Shown: positions 7,563-15,327, numbered from the stretch's first letter. The stretch: DNA of 26,847 bases from Actinomycetota bacterium (GCA_030017355.1 JASEIR010000006.1:4275-31121), one strand, 5' to 3'. The notes: generated by a model from the letters alone, not told the origin. Numbers and translations: made by a program.

Positions 7563-7576
7563 CTCAACTTAACCAC
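7563..7576. repeat. 14-bp direct repeat, copy 2
   Basis: CTCAACTTAACCAC, 214 bases from copy 1 in the same orientation, flanking the nested hairpin. Confidence 0.6.
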
Positions 7577-7667
7577 TCCCTTATTCTCAAATATATAATT
7601 AGCGTTAAGAAATAGCCTCTATCAAAGAGCCTCTGCCCATAGCCATCTTAGTAAGTCTGCTTAATGA

Positions 7668-7823
7668 ACACGCCTTAATATCAGGATTATACATATTGGG
7701 AGTACATATGGTTTCTCCGGTTTGCTAGCTATTGCTTACAAGATTAGCAAGAAAAAAACAGACGTCAATAGTATAATGGAGATATCACATGATGAAATTG
7801 ATAAATGTTACGTTTGTGGGTAA
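7668..7823 (+). pseudogene. Possible remnant of a gene (51 codons, no start)
   Basis: An open frame follows an in-frame TGA and ends at TAA 7821-7823. Its translation looks protein-like (STYGFSGLLAIAYKISKKK, later DEIDKCYVCG, a zinc-knuckle-like end) but there is no credible start or SD. It may be the degraded end of a lost gene or chance. Confidence 0.2.
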
Positions 7824-7882
7824 AATCTCCTAATTTTAATGTAGGCATCGGTAGTGAATTTCCATTTAACGCTAGCACCTAC

Positions 7883-7947
7883 AAGGGGGTCATTCCTGAA
7901 AAGTTGAAATATCCTGAGTTTCTCAGTTTTTCAGGGACAACCCCCTT
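7883..7947. repeat. 65-bp imperfect palindrome
   Basis: Outer arms AAGGGGGT / ACCCCCTT, middle arms CCTGAAAA / TTTTCAGG and a central CTGAG-TTT-CTCAG hairpin. Size and layout suit a REP-like or miniature inverted-repeat element, or the ends of a deleted insertion sequence brought together. No second copy is present in the window. Confidence 0.6.
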
Positions 7948-7969
7948 ATCTATTAACCTTGCAAACGAG

Positions 7970-8133
7970 GTTGCCACCCTTTAAAGTGAACCGAATATGA
8001 GCACACCTGTGGCGTAGCCAAGCGGAGCAGCGGCCGCAAAATCCGTGTCCGTTAGGACGAATAGGATTTTGGCCCTGTGAAGCGAGGCGTAGCCCAGGTC
8101 GCGCAATTTGAGGTGAACTTAAAGGGTGGCAAC
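7970..8133. mobile_element. 164-bp inverted-repeat element (MITE-like)
   Basis: Terminal repeats GTTGCCACCCTTTAA (7970-7984) and TTAAAGGGTGGCAAC (8119-8133) are perfect over 15 bp. Similarity between the arms continues inward through GTGAACC / AGGTGAAC and ACCTG-GGC-GCC / GGC-GCC-CAGGT to a central stem AAAATCC/GGATTTT with an inner GTCC-GTTA-GGAC hairpin. GAG flanks both ends, a possible short target duplication. The interior is richer in GC than the surroundings. There is no transposase, so it would be non-autonomous; a structured RNA is the alternative. Confidence 0.55.
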
Positions 8134-8339
8134 GAGAGGAAAAGGTTTCTTTGAAAGCAATCTTTGTTCTTGTTGGCCTTTTGGCTACCTTTCGCTCACC
8201 AATTCGCAACAAGTCTAGTCTTGAGACGCTTGGATTGATATAGTATTGCTAAAGCCTTTTCTTACAAAAGTCGATATTTTTTAGAGCATATATGAAGTAT
8301 AAAATTCCTGCTTCTAGTGGATTAGCGAGGACTTTGGCA

Positions 8340-9710
8340 ATGAGGGATAACAACGCAATGAATGTAGCAATTATTGGGGCAAGCGATGAGGCGGCATCTA
8401 TCATATCTTCTCTTAAAAACCACCTTTCTGCCAACATCGTTGGGTTTTGCGACCCAGATCTCAATTCTGCAAGTGCTTTAATAGCTGAGGGGCTAGATAT
8501 CCCGCTGTTTGAAAGGCTAGAGCAGCTTTCAGCCATTGGAGATGTCGATCTTATTATTGATATATCCGATGGAAAGCTAGCCATTGATTCAGTGGATAGC
8601 CTTAAGCGCATAGAGGTAATTAGTGGTGTAAGCGCTCGCTTTGTTAAAGAACTCATAGCAGCGCAAAGAAGCGGGGAAGAAGCCCTTACAAGCATCATCG
8701 ATGCCGGTTTTGACCTTGCATCAAAGAAGGACAGCCAGAGCATATTTCGATCAATTTTAGAGAATGCGCTAAAGCTTACAGGCTCCAAGGCAGGGACACT
8801 GATTATTTTTAACGAGAGGACGGAGACGTGCAGACTTGCTGAAGTCATAGGTTATTCTGGTAAGAGCGGTGGGCATACGTGGGAACTTCAGCCAGGAGGG
8901 ATAACAGAGCAGCTTTTAGATTTGCAAGAGCCAATGTTTATACAAGATATTAACCAAGAGCCGCTTTTTGATAACCCAGTTATGAACGAGGGGACAGTCT
9001 CTGTTCTTGCGTCAGCCCTTAAGGAGGCAGATGAGGTAATTGGCCTTCTATTTGTGGGCGACTTTAAGCCTAGGCAGTTTTCAGAAAGGGATATTTCGCT
9101 ATTTTCATATTTTGCGCTGCAAGCCTCTCTTGCTTTGCAGAAAGCACTTCTTATAGAAAAGAACGAAGAGCTTGTTGTAATCGATAGCCTAACGGGCATT
9201 TACAATAAGAATCATTTCTTTGCATCTCTTGATATGGAGATGAAAAGGACAGAAAGATACGGTGGCAATTTCTCCCTTCTTCTTATCGACCTTGATAATC
9301 TTGATTACATAAATGATTATCTAGGTCGTAGTAAGGGAGACCTAGCTCTTAAGAAGGTTGCAGAAATATTGCGTCTCTGCTTGCGCCAGACTGATTACAG
9401 CGCACGACTTGGCGATGACGAATTTGCCGTAATTCTGCCCAATACTAATAGCTCACAAGCAACCATTGTTGCAAATCGCATAAGGCGCCAAATAAATGAT
9501 ATTTCAATAAAATCGGAGACAGATGGCAAAAGCATAAAGCTTACTGCCAGTATAGGTATTGCGGAATTTCCATGCTTGGGCAATGATTGCGACGACTTGA
9601 TGAATGCAGCAAGTACCGCTCTTTATATCTGCAAACAGCGCGGAAGAAATCTGGTCTGTTGTTTTGAGGATACTGGTGGACTCAGCAATGCTGAGTCTGC
9701 CAAATCTTAA
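8340..9710 (+). CDS. Rossmann-GAF-GGDEF signalling protein with variant GDDEF signature
   Basis: 456 residues from the ATG at 8340 (GCGAGGA nine bases upstream); ATGs at 8292 and 8358 are alternatives, with the upstream one lacking an SD. Domain order: a Rossmann-like N-terminus (MNVAIIGASDEAAS, about 7-105), a GAF sensor domain (about 125-270) and a C-terminal GGDEF domain (about 280-440) introduced by IDSLTGIYNKNHF. The signature is RLGDDEF instead of RxGGDEF, so the second glycine, normally needed for GTP binding, is aspartate (358-362). The inhibitory-site motif RxxD (RQTD, 349-352) is intact five residues before it. Known biology would predict reduced or absent diguanylate cyclase activity with possible retention of c-di-GMP binding; this is inference. 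It is convergent with the next gene, stops overlapping in TTAA. Confidence 0.85.
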   Translation: MRDNNAMNVAIIGASDEAASIISSLKNHLSANIVGFCDPDLNSASALIAEGLDIPLFERLEQLSAIGDVDLIIDISDGKLAIDSVDSLKRIEVISGVSARFVKELIAAQRSGEEALTSIIDAGFDLASKKDSQSIFRSILENALKLTGSKAGTLIIFNERTETCRLAEVIGYSGKSGGHTWELQPGGITEQLLDLQEPMFIQDINQEPLFDNPVMNEGTVSVLASALKEADEVIGLLFVGDFKPRQFSERDISLFSYFALQASLALQKALLIEKNEELVVIDSLTGIYNKNHFFASLDMEMKRTERYGGNFSLLLIDLDNLDYINDYLGRSKGDLALKKVAEILRLCLRQTDYSARLGDDEFAVILPNTNSSQATIVANRIRRQINDISIKSETDGKSIKLTASIGIAEFPCLGNDCDDLMNAASTALYICKQRGRNLVCCFEDTGGLSNAESAKS

Positions 9711-11710
9711 TTTTCCTTTGTTCCTAGTAGAAATTTGGGATCGATTTGCTCAATCTTTTTAAAATAAAACTCGGCCTTTTCACGTTCGTTGTTTCTTTCC
9801 GCGTTTAGGGCAAGCACATAGTAAATATTTGGGTCTACTTGGCCTAAGTTTTTAAGTTCTTCTGCCTTTTCTGCTGCACTTTTTAAATCGTTTTGCAGCA
9901 TTGCAATCTCAAGCAACCTTCTCTTTACAACTACAAAGTCAGGCCAAAGGCTTTCTGCAACCCTGTAGTAGCTTTTAGCTTTATCTAAGGCCATCTGGTT
10001 TTCAGTTAAGTTATAGTCTAAAAGGTTTGCCTCTGCAACATAGTATGCTAGCTCGGCATCCCTTGGATTGATCTTTAAGCCTTGCTCAGCTATTGTTGAT
10101 GCCCTTCGAGCAAAGATATTATTTTGCGAATAAGAGGAATAATCAAGGTAGAACGAGGCCGCTGTTTTAAGATATGAGGTTTGGTAAGGGTCAAGTCGTA
10201 TTGCCTCCTCAAAATCAGAGCTTGCCTTCTCTAAAGAAATTCTTGATTCATGTATACCTTTAAACGTATACACATCTGCAATTATCGGCTTAATCGTAGC
10301 CACAATTATTGCTATAAGAATTAGTATCGGGATTGGCTTAATCGACTTTGATTTTAGCCACCCGGGGAAGACCACCTCAATTTGCCTGGTTGGATATCCA
10401 ATGCTTGCTGTAGAACCAAGCAGCGACCAGATTATAGGTGTAATAAAGACTGCTGGCATACCTGTTTGGGATTGGGCAAAATAGCCTATAAGCGCACCAA
10501 AAAGACCTGTCGAGTGAGGCACTTTTCTTGCCCTCTTGCCCTTAAATAAGCTTAAAAAAGCTATAATAAACATCCATGTGTAAAACAGCAATCCAGGGAT
10601 TCCTAAGTCAATTGCCACTTGTAGAAGGTCGTTGTGAGCGCGGTCAGCTATCTCGCGTGGAGCCATTTTTGTATGTTCTGCCGTTTTATACTTTGTAAAC
10701 CAGTACCCCATTTGCTCAAGACCATAACCTCGCAGCGGTCTATCAGAAATCATTTTCAGCGACGCTTTCCATATCTCACCCCTAATTGCCAGCGATTGAT
10801 CTGAAAGATTAAATGTTGATTTTAAGCGCTGGCCAAGGTCACCATTTGGCGCAATAAATAGCAAAGCAACTACAGCAAATGTCAGGAATAATGATATTGC
10901 TAAAATCAATGTCCTAAGCTTGTCCCGACCAGTAGCAGCCACATTTTTTCTTCTTATTGTACTTGTTGCATGGTCTCTCGTCGGCCTTAAGATTGTTGCA
11001 ATGATTATTGCGACGAGACCAAGCCAAGCCCCCCTTGATTCTGTGTATATGAGATTGATTATGCCAAGCAAGACAAGTATCCAGGATAAAAGCCTCCATT
11101 TTTCATCCTTACAATTTCGTGCAAGGCTAACAAGCAAAGGCAAGGTAATGACTAAATATGAGCCAAAAAGAACTGGATTTGCCAAGCTTGAGTGCACCCT
11201 TGACTCAAACCTAAGCACGGTTGGGAAATCAAGACCAGCTGCCTGCAATAGACCATAGAGGGAAACTGGAATAAATCCTAGCGCCAATGCTTTAAGAATA
11301 TACTCAAAATGCTTTTCTTGCCTTACCAGCTGGACAGTAAGGAAGAAGATTGCTGCATAGCAAAAAATAGAAGGCAGGCCCTCATAGCGCTTGTATTCGC
11401 CAATTAATCCAATAAGTGGCGCATTTGAAAGAAACAATGTGATGCTGGCATAAACAAGGATTAGCACTATTGGTATGTCAAAATTAGACCGGTAGATTAT
11501 AGTCCTGCCAGCTCTTATTGAACGTGCGAAATAGAAAAAGAGCAAGAGAAATGTTGATAAGTATAAAAAGGTCACTTTAGGCAAAGCGTACATGTCAGCA
11601 CTGTAAGGAAATATTATAAGGGGAAATAGAGCTAGAGCGATCGACAAAAATAACGATATCGGATCGCTTAAAAAAATATTCCTCTCACTCGGGCTACTAC
11701 TTTTTCCCAT
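9707..11710 (-). CDS. O-antigen ligase/polymerase-family membrane protein with C-terminal TPR repeats
   Basis: 667 residues. The first two-thirds contain about a dozen hydrophobic spans and the Wzy_C/O-antigen ligase signature: TESRGAWLGLVAIII at the end of one helix, and the periplasmic loop RGYGLEQMGYWF followed by RAHNDLLQVAIDLGIPGL. The last roughly 170 residues (from about 495) are soluble helical repeats of TPR type (for example DPYQTSYLKTAASFYLDY and INPRDAELAYYVAEANLL). Family members join or polymerise glycan chains on lipid carriers, or glycosylate surface proteins. No other glycan gene is adjacent, so the substrate is unknown. It has its own promoter (11753-11781) and a weak ribosome site. 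Confidence 0.85.
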   Translation of the reverse strand: MGKSSSPSERNIFLSDPISLFLSIALALFPLIIFPYSADMYALPKVTFLYLSTFLLLFFYFARSIRAGRTIIYRSNFDIPIVLILVYASITLFLSNAPLIGLIGEYKRYEGLPSIFCYAAIFFLTVQLVRQEKHFEYILKALALGFIPVSLYGLLQAAGLDFPTVLRFESRVHSSLANPVLFGSYLVITLPLLVSLARNCKDEKWRLLSWILVLLGIINLIYTESRGAWLGLVAIIIATILRPTRDHATSTIRRKNVAATGRDKLRTLILAISLFLTFAVVALLFIAPNGDLGQRLKSTFNLSDQSLAIRGEIWKASLKMISDRPLRGYGLEQMGYWFTKYKTAEHTKMAPREIADRAHNDLLQVAIDLGIPGLLFYTWMFIIAFLSLFKGKRARKVPHSTGLFGALIGYFAQSQTGMPAVFITPIIWSLLGSTASIGYPTRQIEVVFPGWLKSKSIKPIPILILIAIIVATIKPIIADVYTFKGIHESRISLEKASSDFEEAIRLDPYQTSYLKTAASFYLDYSSYSQNNIFARRASTIAEQGLKINPRDAELAYYVAEANLLDYNLTENQMALDKAKSYYRVAESLWPDFVVVKRRLLEIAMLQNDLKSAAEKAEELKNLGQVDPNIYYVLALNAERNNEREKAEFYFKKIEQIDPKFLLGTKEN

Positions 11711-11752
11711 CTGTTATCGCTTCAAATCATTAGGCAATAATAATCACCTAAT

Positions 11753-11781
11753 AGTATAGGCTTTCGTTGGTTTTAAATCAA
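11753..11781 (-). promoter_or_regulatory. Promoter of the O-antigen-ligase-like gene
   Basis: On the minus strand TTGATT (11776-11781), a 17-base spacer and TATACT (11753-11758), giving a leader of about 35 bases. Confidence 0.55.
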
Positions 11782-11856
11782 AAATAAGGGCCCGCCATAA
11801 ATTCAGCAGGGCATACTTTGCTAGCAAAAAAACACTGAGTGGTCCATGTTACACTA

Positions 11857-11907
11857 TTCACAAGCTCGCCTCCTCTAAAAATTTCCTTTCACAAGCGCAC
11901 TTCCTCT
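11857..11907. repeat. Tandem 20-bp direct repeat, 31-bp period, upstream of rex
   Basis: TTCACAAGC occurs at 11857-11865 and 11888-11896, and similarity continues to TCCTCT in both copies (17 of 20 matching by eye). On the minus strand each contains TTGTGAA, identical to the half-site of the Rex operator TTGTGAA-N4-TTCACAA. The three-helical-turn spacing suits cooperative binding. It lies about 70-110 bases upstream of the rex -35 box and also upstream of the divergent promoter. The rest of this 328-bp intergenic region shows only the two promoters. Confidence 0.5.
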
Positions 11908-11965
11908 GGTTTTGAATAATGCCAGCTATAGTAGGCAATTTAGCTCAAGCTATGTCTGCTATGGC

Positions 11966-11994
11966 TTGACTAACGTTTTAATTTATCATATAAA
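11966..11994 (+). promoter_or_regulatory. Promoter of the rex-like gene
   Basis: TTGACT (11966-11971), a 17-base spacer and TATAAA (11989-11994). Confidence 0.65.
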
Positions 11995-12038
11995 TTAACT
12001 AATGATTGTAATTTAGACTACAAAGGATGTGATTTGTT

Positions 12039-12695
12039 ATGCATAAACTACAGGAATTAAGGCCAACACCGCCAGCAGTTCTCCATCGGCTAGCTCTTTA
12101 TCATTGCTTACTGACCGATTGGCTATTAGCTGGCAAGAAGGGAGCAATAACCTCAAAAGAAATAGCAAATGCGCTTGGACTTAACGAGGTGACAGTAAGA
12201 AACGACCTCTCGTTCTTAAATGAAACGCCAGGAAAGCGCGGAGTCGGATACGGTATTGATGGCCTAAGGCAAATGATCGGCGAATTTCTATCTTTGCCAT
12301 CGCTTGCACCAATTGCATTTGTTGGTTCGGCAACGGTTATAAACTCGCTACTTAGCTTCTTCCTTGTCGAGAAATTTGGTTTTTTATCAGCTGCTTTCTT
12401 CTCGGAGGACCCAAATGATAGGGGAGTGGTGATTAATGGAAGAGAAGTCCAGCCAATCGAGGCAATATCTTCTGAACTGGGATCGATGGGAATAAAAGTT
12501 GCTGTGGTTGTGACGCATCCAAGCTGGGTTCAGCACAGCATCAATCTTCTTGCTTCAGCGGGAATTAAGGGAATACTGGTACTGACTCCATCGGTAGTGA
12601 TTGATATTCCAGAAGGCGTTTACGTTACCCAGATAAGAATTCCCTGCGATCTTAAGTCGCTTTTCCATCGAGTAAATGGAAATGTATTTAATTAA
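12039..12695 (+). CDS. rex: Rex-family transcriptional regulator with degenerate nucleotide-binding loop
   Basis: 218 residues, normal length for Rex, the repressor that senses the NADH/NAD+ ratio. The N-terminal winged helix is well kept: RLALYHCLL, SKEIANALGLNEVTVRNDLSFL (38-60) and GKRGVGY (65-71). The C-terminal Rossmann domain is recognisable (VVVTHPSWVQHSINLLASAGIKGILVLTP), but the dinucleotide loop GxGNLG reads VGSATVI (95-101), lacking two of its three glycines. So the protein may have altered or lost NADH sensing, or be a Rex paralogue. AAGGA lies 11-12 bases before the ATG, somewhat far. Repeats containing Rex half-sites lie upstream. Confidence 0.8.
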   Translation: MHKLQELRPTPPAVLHRLALYHCLLTDWLLAGKKGAITSKEIANALGLNEVTVRNDLSFLNETPGKRGVGYGIDGLRQMIGEFLSLPSLAPIAFVGSATVINSLLSFFLVEKFGFLSAAFFSEDPNDRGVVINGREVQPIEAISSELGSMGIKVAVVVTHPSWVQHSINLLASAGIKGILVLTPSVVIDIPEGVYVTQIRIPCDLKSLFHRVNGNVFN

Positions 12696-12762
12696 AACAA
12701 AAATTAAAACAAAAAAGTAGGAAAAAGCTTCTTTTTCTAGCCAATCATTGCAAACCTTTCTC

Positions 12763-12790
12763 TTGACAAAGGCAGGCATAGCGATTTAAT
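12763..12790 (+). promoter_or_regulatory. Promoter of the SOS unit
   Basis: TTGACA (12763-12768), a 16-base spacer and TTTAAT (12785-12790). A TATAAT at 12792-12797 is embedded in the LexA palindrome but is too far (23 bases) from this -35 box. Confidence 0.5.
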
Positions 12791-12818
12791 CTATAATCGA
12801 ACACACGTTCGATTATAG
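12791..12818 (+). promoter_or_regulatory. LexA (SOS) operator
   Basis: TCGAAC-ACAC-GTTCGA (12797-12812) fits the actinobacterial/Bacillus LexA box CGAAC-N4-GTTCG perfectly, and the palindrome extends to 12-bp arms on each side. It sits between the -10 box and the SD AGGAG of the next gene, an ideal position for repression. DNA-damage induction of the downstream pair follows from established LexA biology. Confidence 0.92.
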
Positions 12819-12826
12819 GAGAAATC

Positions 12827-13075
12827 ATGATACTTGATGTGCATGAAGTAATTGAAGTATCAGCTGTCTTTGCTCGTGGTTTCCTAAAGCCAGTCTCTTT
12901 TGTATGGAACTGTAGATACTATAAGGTTGCCGAGGTAACTCGCATCTACAAGTATTTCACCGGCACATCTAAATGCTACAGCTATATGGTAAGATCAGGT
13001 GCTGATCTATATGAGATATCGTTAAACACTGAGAGCATGACTTGGCAGCTGGAAAGAATACATGGCGATACGTAG
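12827..13075 (+). CDS. DUF6504-like small SOS protein
   Basis: 82 residues; AGGAG five bases upstream. The sequence FLKPVSFVWNCRYYKVAEVTR, then YMVRSGADLYEISLN and a final WQLERIHG, matches the pattern I recall for DUF6504: a basic strand pair around W and R/Y residues, then a beta strand and a C-terminal W/E motif. Such proteins are found next to translesion polymerase genes in actinobacteria. The function is unknown. The LexA box directly upstream and the two-base gap to dinB indicate an SOS operon with the polymerase. The family assignment is from memory of its pattern and not certain. Confidence 0.7.
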   Translation: MILDVHEVIEVSAVFARGFLKPVSFVWNCRYYKVAEVTRIYKYFTGTSKCYSYMVRSGADLYEISLNTESMTWQLERIHGDT

Positions 13076-13077
13076 TT

Positions 13078-14319
13078 ATGTCAAGGATGATTGTTCATAT
13101 CGACATGGACGCATATTTTGCCTCGATTGAGCAGCGTGATGTGCCGATATATCGCAACAGGCCGCTGGTTGTATGCCATACCGATGACCTTTCCTCTTAT
13201 AGGGGTGTCGTGGCAGCATCCTCTTATGAAGCAAGAGAATTTGGAATAAAGTCTGGGATGTCGGTTCTTGAGGCAAAACTAAAAGCCCCAAACGCAATCT
13301 ATGTGGCTGGAAACTATGAAAAGTACTTGTATAACACCAAGCTTTTGATGCAAATCTGCGAGAAATATTCCGATCTTGTTGAGGTCTATTCAATCGATGA
13401 GGCTTTTCTGGACATCACCCCCACCGCTCAGTTCTTTAAATCAGCCGAGAAGGCAGCTGCAAGACTGCAAAATGAAATAAGGGATAGGCTTAAGTTAACA
13501 TGCTCAATTGGTGTTGCCCCAAACAAGCTAGTTGCAAAAATGGCGTCTGAACTCAGCAAGCCAGCCGGCTTAACAGTAATCAATGCAAGCGACCTACCAG
13601 AGGTATTATTTCCGCTGCCAGTTGATAGCATCCCAGGGATAGGCAGGCGTATGAGAAAGCACATGGATGCTTTGGGGATAAAAACCATAGGGCAACTGGC
13701 ATTTGCGCCAGTTGAGTTGCTAAAGAAAAAGTTTGGCCTTGTTGGAGAAGTGCTTCATCGGGCAGCGCTAGGGGTTGATGACAGCCTGGTGATTCCAACC
13801 CACCAAGGAGTGGAGATAAAATCGTTTGGTCAGAGCATGTCTTTGGGAAAGGGAAGCACTGATGTCGATTGCTTATGTGATGTCCTGCTTGGCCTGTGTG
13901 AAGGAGCAACAAGGAGGATGAGGAAGGCCGGGTATTTGGGAAGGACAGTCTCAGTACACGTCTGTCTTGGGCGGGTCTTTGGGATTAGCAGGCAAGCTAG
14001 TCTGGGAGGCTATACTGATCTACCTAGAAGAATTTATATTGCGGCCAAAAAGCTTCTGCTTGCCTTGCTGGATGAGCGAGCCTCCCTTGATGTCTATCCG
14101 GTTACTAAGCTGGGTATGAGTGTGACAAATCTGACCAGGAGAGAATTCGGGCAACAGTTATCAGTCTTTGATTTTTTAAGTGAAAGGGAGGCCATGTTAA
14201 CCTCTGCGATTGACCAGTTAAAGAATAGATATGGTGAAAAGGTGGTAACAAGGTGCTCGCTTTTGGGGTTGCGTGGTAAATATCTTGGGGTCTCTAGGGC
14301 AGAGCTTGGAATATTTTAA
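13078..14319 (+). CDS. dinB: DNA polymerase IV, Y-family translesion polymerase
   Basis: 413 residues from ATG 13078, two bases after the previous stop; a longer frame from 13042 overlaps the upstream gene and is less likely. Translation is probably coupled, since no clear SD is seen. Catalytic features: HIDMDAYFASIEQ with the first metal aspartates, the steric-gate region AYF, SSYEAREFGIKSGM, and SIDEAFLDIT with the second acidic pair. TCSIGVAPNKLVAKMASELSKP, the helix-hairpin-helix IPGIGRRMRKHM and the little-finger domain follow. QLSVF (360-364) matches the sliding-clamp binding motif in the place usual for Gram-positive Pol IV. It bypasses DNA lesions at the cost of errors. The stop overlaps the convergent anti-sigma gene in TTAA. 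Confidence 0.95.
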   Translation: MSRMIVHIDMDAYFASIEQRDVPIYRNRPLVVCHTDDLSSYRGVVAASSYEAREFGIKSGMSVLEAKLKAPNAIYVAGNYEKYLYNTKLLMQICEKYSDLVEVYSIDEAFLDITPTAQFFKSAEKAAARLQNEIRDRLKLTCSIGVAPNKLVAKMASELSKPAGLTVINASDLPEVLFPLPVDSIPGIGRRMRKHMDALGIKTIGQLAFAPVELLKKKFGLVGEVLHRAALGVDDSLVIPTHQGVEIKSFGQSMSLGKGSTDVDCLCDVLLGLCEGATRRMRKAGYLGRTVSVHVCLGRVFGISRQASLGGYTDLPRRIYIAAKKLLLALLDERASLDVYPVTKLGMSVTNLTRREFGQQLSVFDFLSEREAMLTSAIDQLKNRYGEKVVTRCSLLGLRGKYLGVSRAELGIF

Positions 14320-15317
14320 TTTGAAGTTTGGTAAAAGATCTTTCGCATTGAAAGATCGGTAGCGTATAAGCTAGCGTTGTTAAGCCCATTCTCGTCATTG
14401 CCAGTTCCCCACCGAACAATAAGCAGCCAGCAATCATTTCCATTAAACTTTGCCTTTTCTAAATAAACCGGCAGAGATAGTCCCTTTATCTGGTTTAAAA
14501 GCTTGCCAATTTCATCCTTTAGCTTGCTTTGGCCTGTCTTAGCATATGCCTGATCTGCTAGAGATTCTACAAATCCATAACGGTTTTCTTTAGCATACTT
14601 TATATTGTATAGGCCGTCGGTCTCATTTTTTGTTTTGCTAAGCAATCTACTTGCGGCAGCAGAATCGTAGTTATTCTTTGTTGCCTCAACCCTTGGCCAC
14701 GACTCGGTTGCTGGCATAGGTGCATAGCCGCGCAAGGTACCCGCGTCACTGTTTTTATCTTCTAAGTTATAACCAGAGGTAGCATTAGCGCCATAGGATT
14801 CTGTAGCTGCCCCGCTCGCCTTCAGTCTTCCTGGATAATCGGCCTTTTCTTTTGTTTGGTCATATGCTTGTTCCTTGATGTCTTCCTCCTGCGTAAGAGC
14901 TTTATATTTAGGCAGGGCGCTTTTAGCCGCTGGTTTCCTTGATCCCCCGCTTTTGACCTCATTTTGCTTGCTGGTGAGGCTTGGATTAACCTGAGGCCAT
15001 ATCGATACCAGCGCAATAGCTGCCACCGCGGCGATAGGTATTAGATATCGTAAGTAAGATGCTAACGAACGCTGTTTTGCGAGCTTAATCTTGGCTGGTC
15101 TATCTATAGCTATCTGCCTGAGGGCGCCCGAAACATCGGGTGGCACTTCAAGCTCACCAAGGCCTTGGACCATTGCAATGGTATTTTTTATTGCAGCAAG
15201 CTGTGTTTGGCAATTAGGGCAAGCTGACAAGTGGGAAGACACTTGCGCGCGTTCTTCCATTGATAATTCTCCGTCAATATATGCGCTAAGAAGACCAACT
15301 ACATCTTTGCAAATCAT
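14316..15317 (-). CDS. Zinc-finger anti-sigma factor, single-span membrane protein
   Basis: 333 residues. The N-terminus is a zf-HC2/ZAS anti-sigma domain with Cys3 and the HxxxCxxC motif (His29, Cys33, Cys36), which binds and holds the cognate ECF sigma factor. A single membrane helix lies at about 89-106. The extracytoplasmic part has a Ser/Ala/Asn/Tyr-rich linker (about 115-230) and a folded C-terminal region ending in DLSMRKIFYQTSN. GAGGAACC precedes the ATG, and the sigma gene stops only 10 bases upstream, so the two are co-translated. The long outer domain presumably senses an envelope signal; the ligand is unknown. Confidence 0.88.
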   Translation of the reverse strand: MICKDVVGLLSAYIDGELSMEERAQVSSHLSACPNCQTQLAAIKNTIAMVQGLGELEVPPDVSGALRQIAIDRPAKIKLAKQRSLASYLRYLIPIAAVAAIALVSIWPQVNPSLTSKQNEVKSGGSRKPAAKSALPKYKALTQEEDIKEQAYDQTKEKADYPGRLKASGAATESYGANATSGYNLEDKNSDAGTLRGYAPMPATESWPRVEATKNNYDSAAASRLLSKTKNETDGLYNIKYAKENRYGFVESLADQAYAKTGQSKLKDEIGKLLNQIKGLSLPVYLEKAKFNGNDCWLLIVRWGTGNDENGLNNASLYATDLSMRKIFYQTSN

Positions 15318-15327
15318 GGTTCCTCAA

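Larger units (their letters stand above)
7285..8291. other. Gene-poor, repeat-rich interval of about 1 kb
   Basis: No convincing gene. The interval holds a 14-bp direct repeat, a nested hairpin (7474-7525), a possible gene remnant (7668-7823), a 65-bp palindrome (7883-7947), a 164-bp inverted-repeat element (7970-8133) and a CTTGTTG / CAACAAG inverted pair (about 8169-8214). An 88-codon TTG-started minus frame across the last elements is judged spurious. The build-up of repeats and remnants suggests a decaying insertion hot spot. Confidence 0.6.

Noticed and set aside
7946..8212. 88-codon minus-strand open frame
   Set aside because: It starts with TTG without an SD and runs through the 164-bp palindrome; composition is Arg/Cys-rich as expected for a translated repeat.
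12696..12760. Terminator after rex
   Set aside because: GAAAAAG-CTT-CTTTTTC forms only a 7-bp AT-rich stem; too weak to call.
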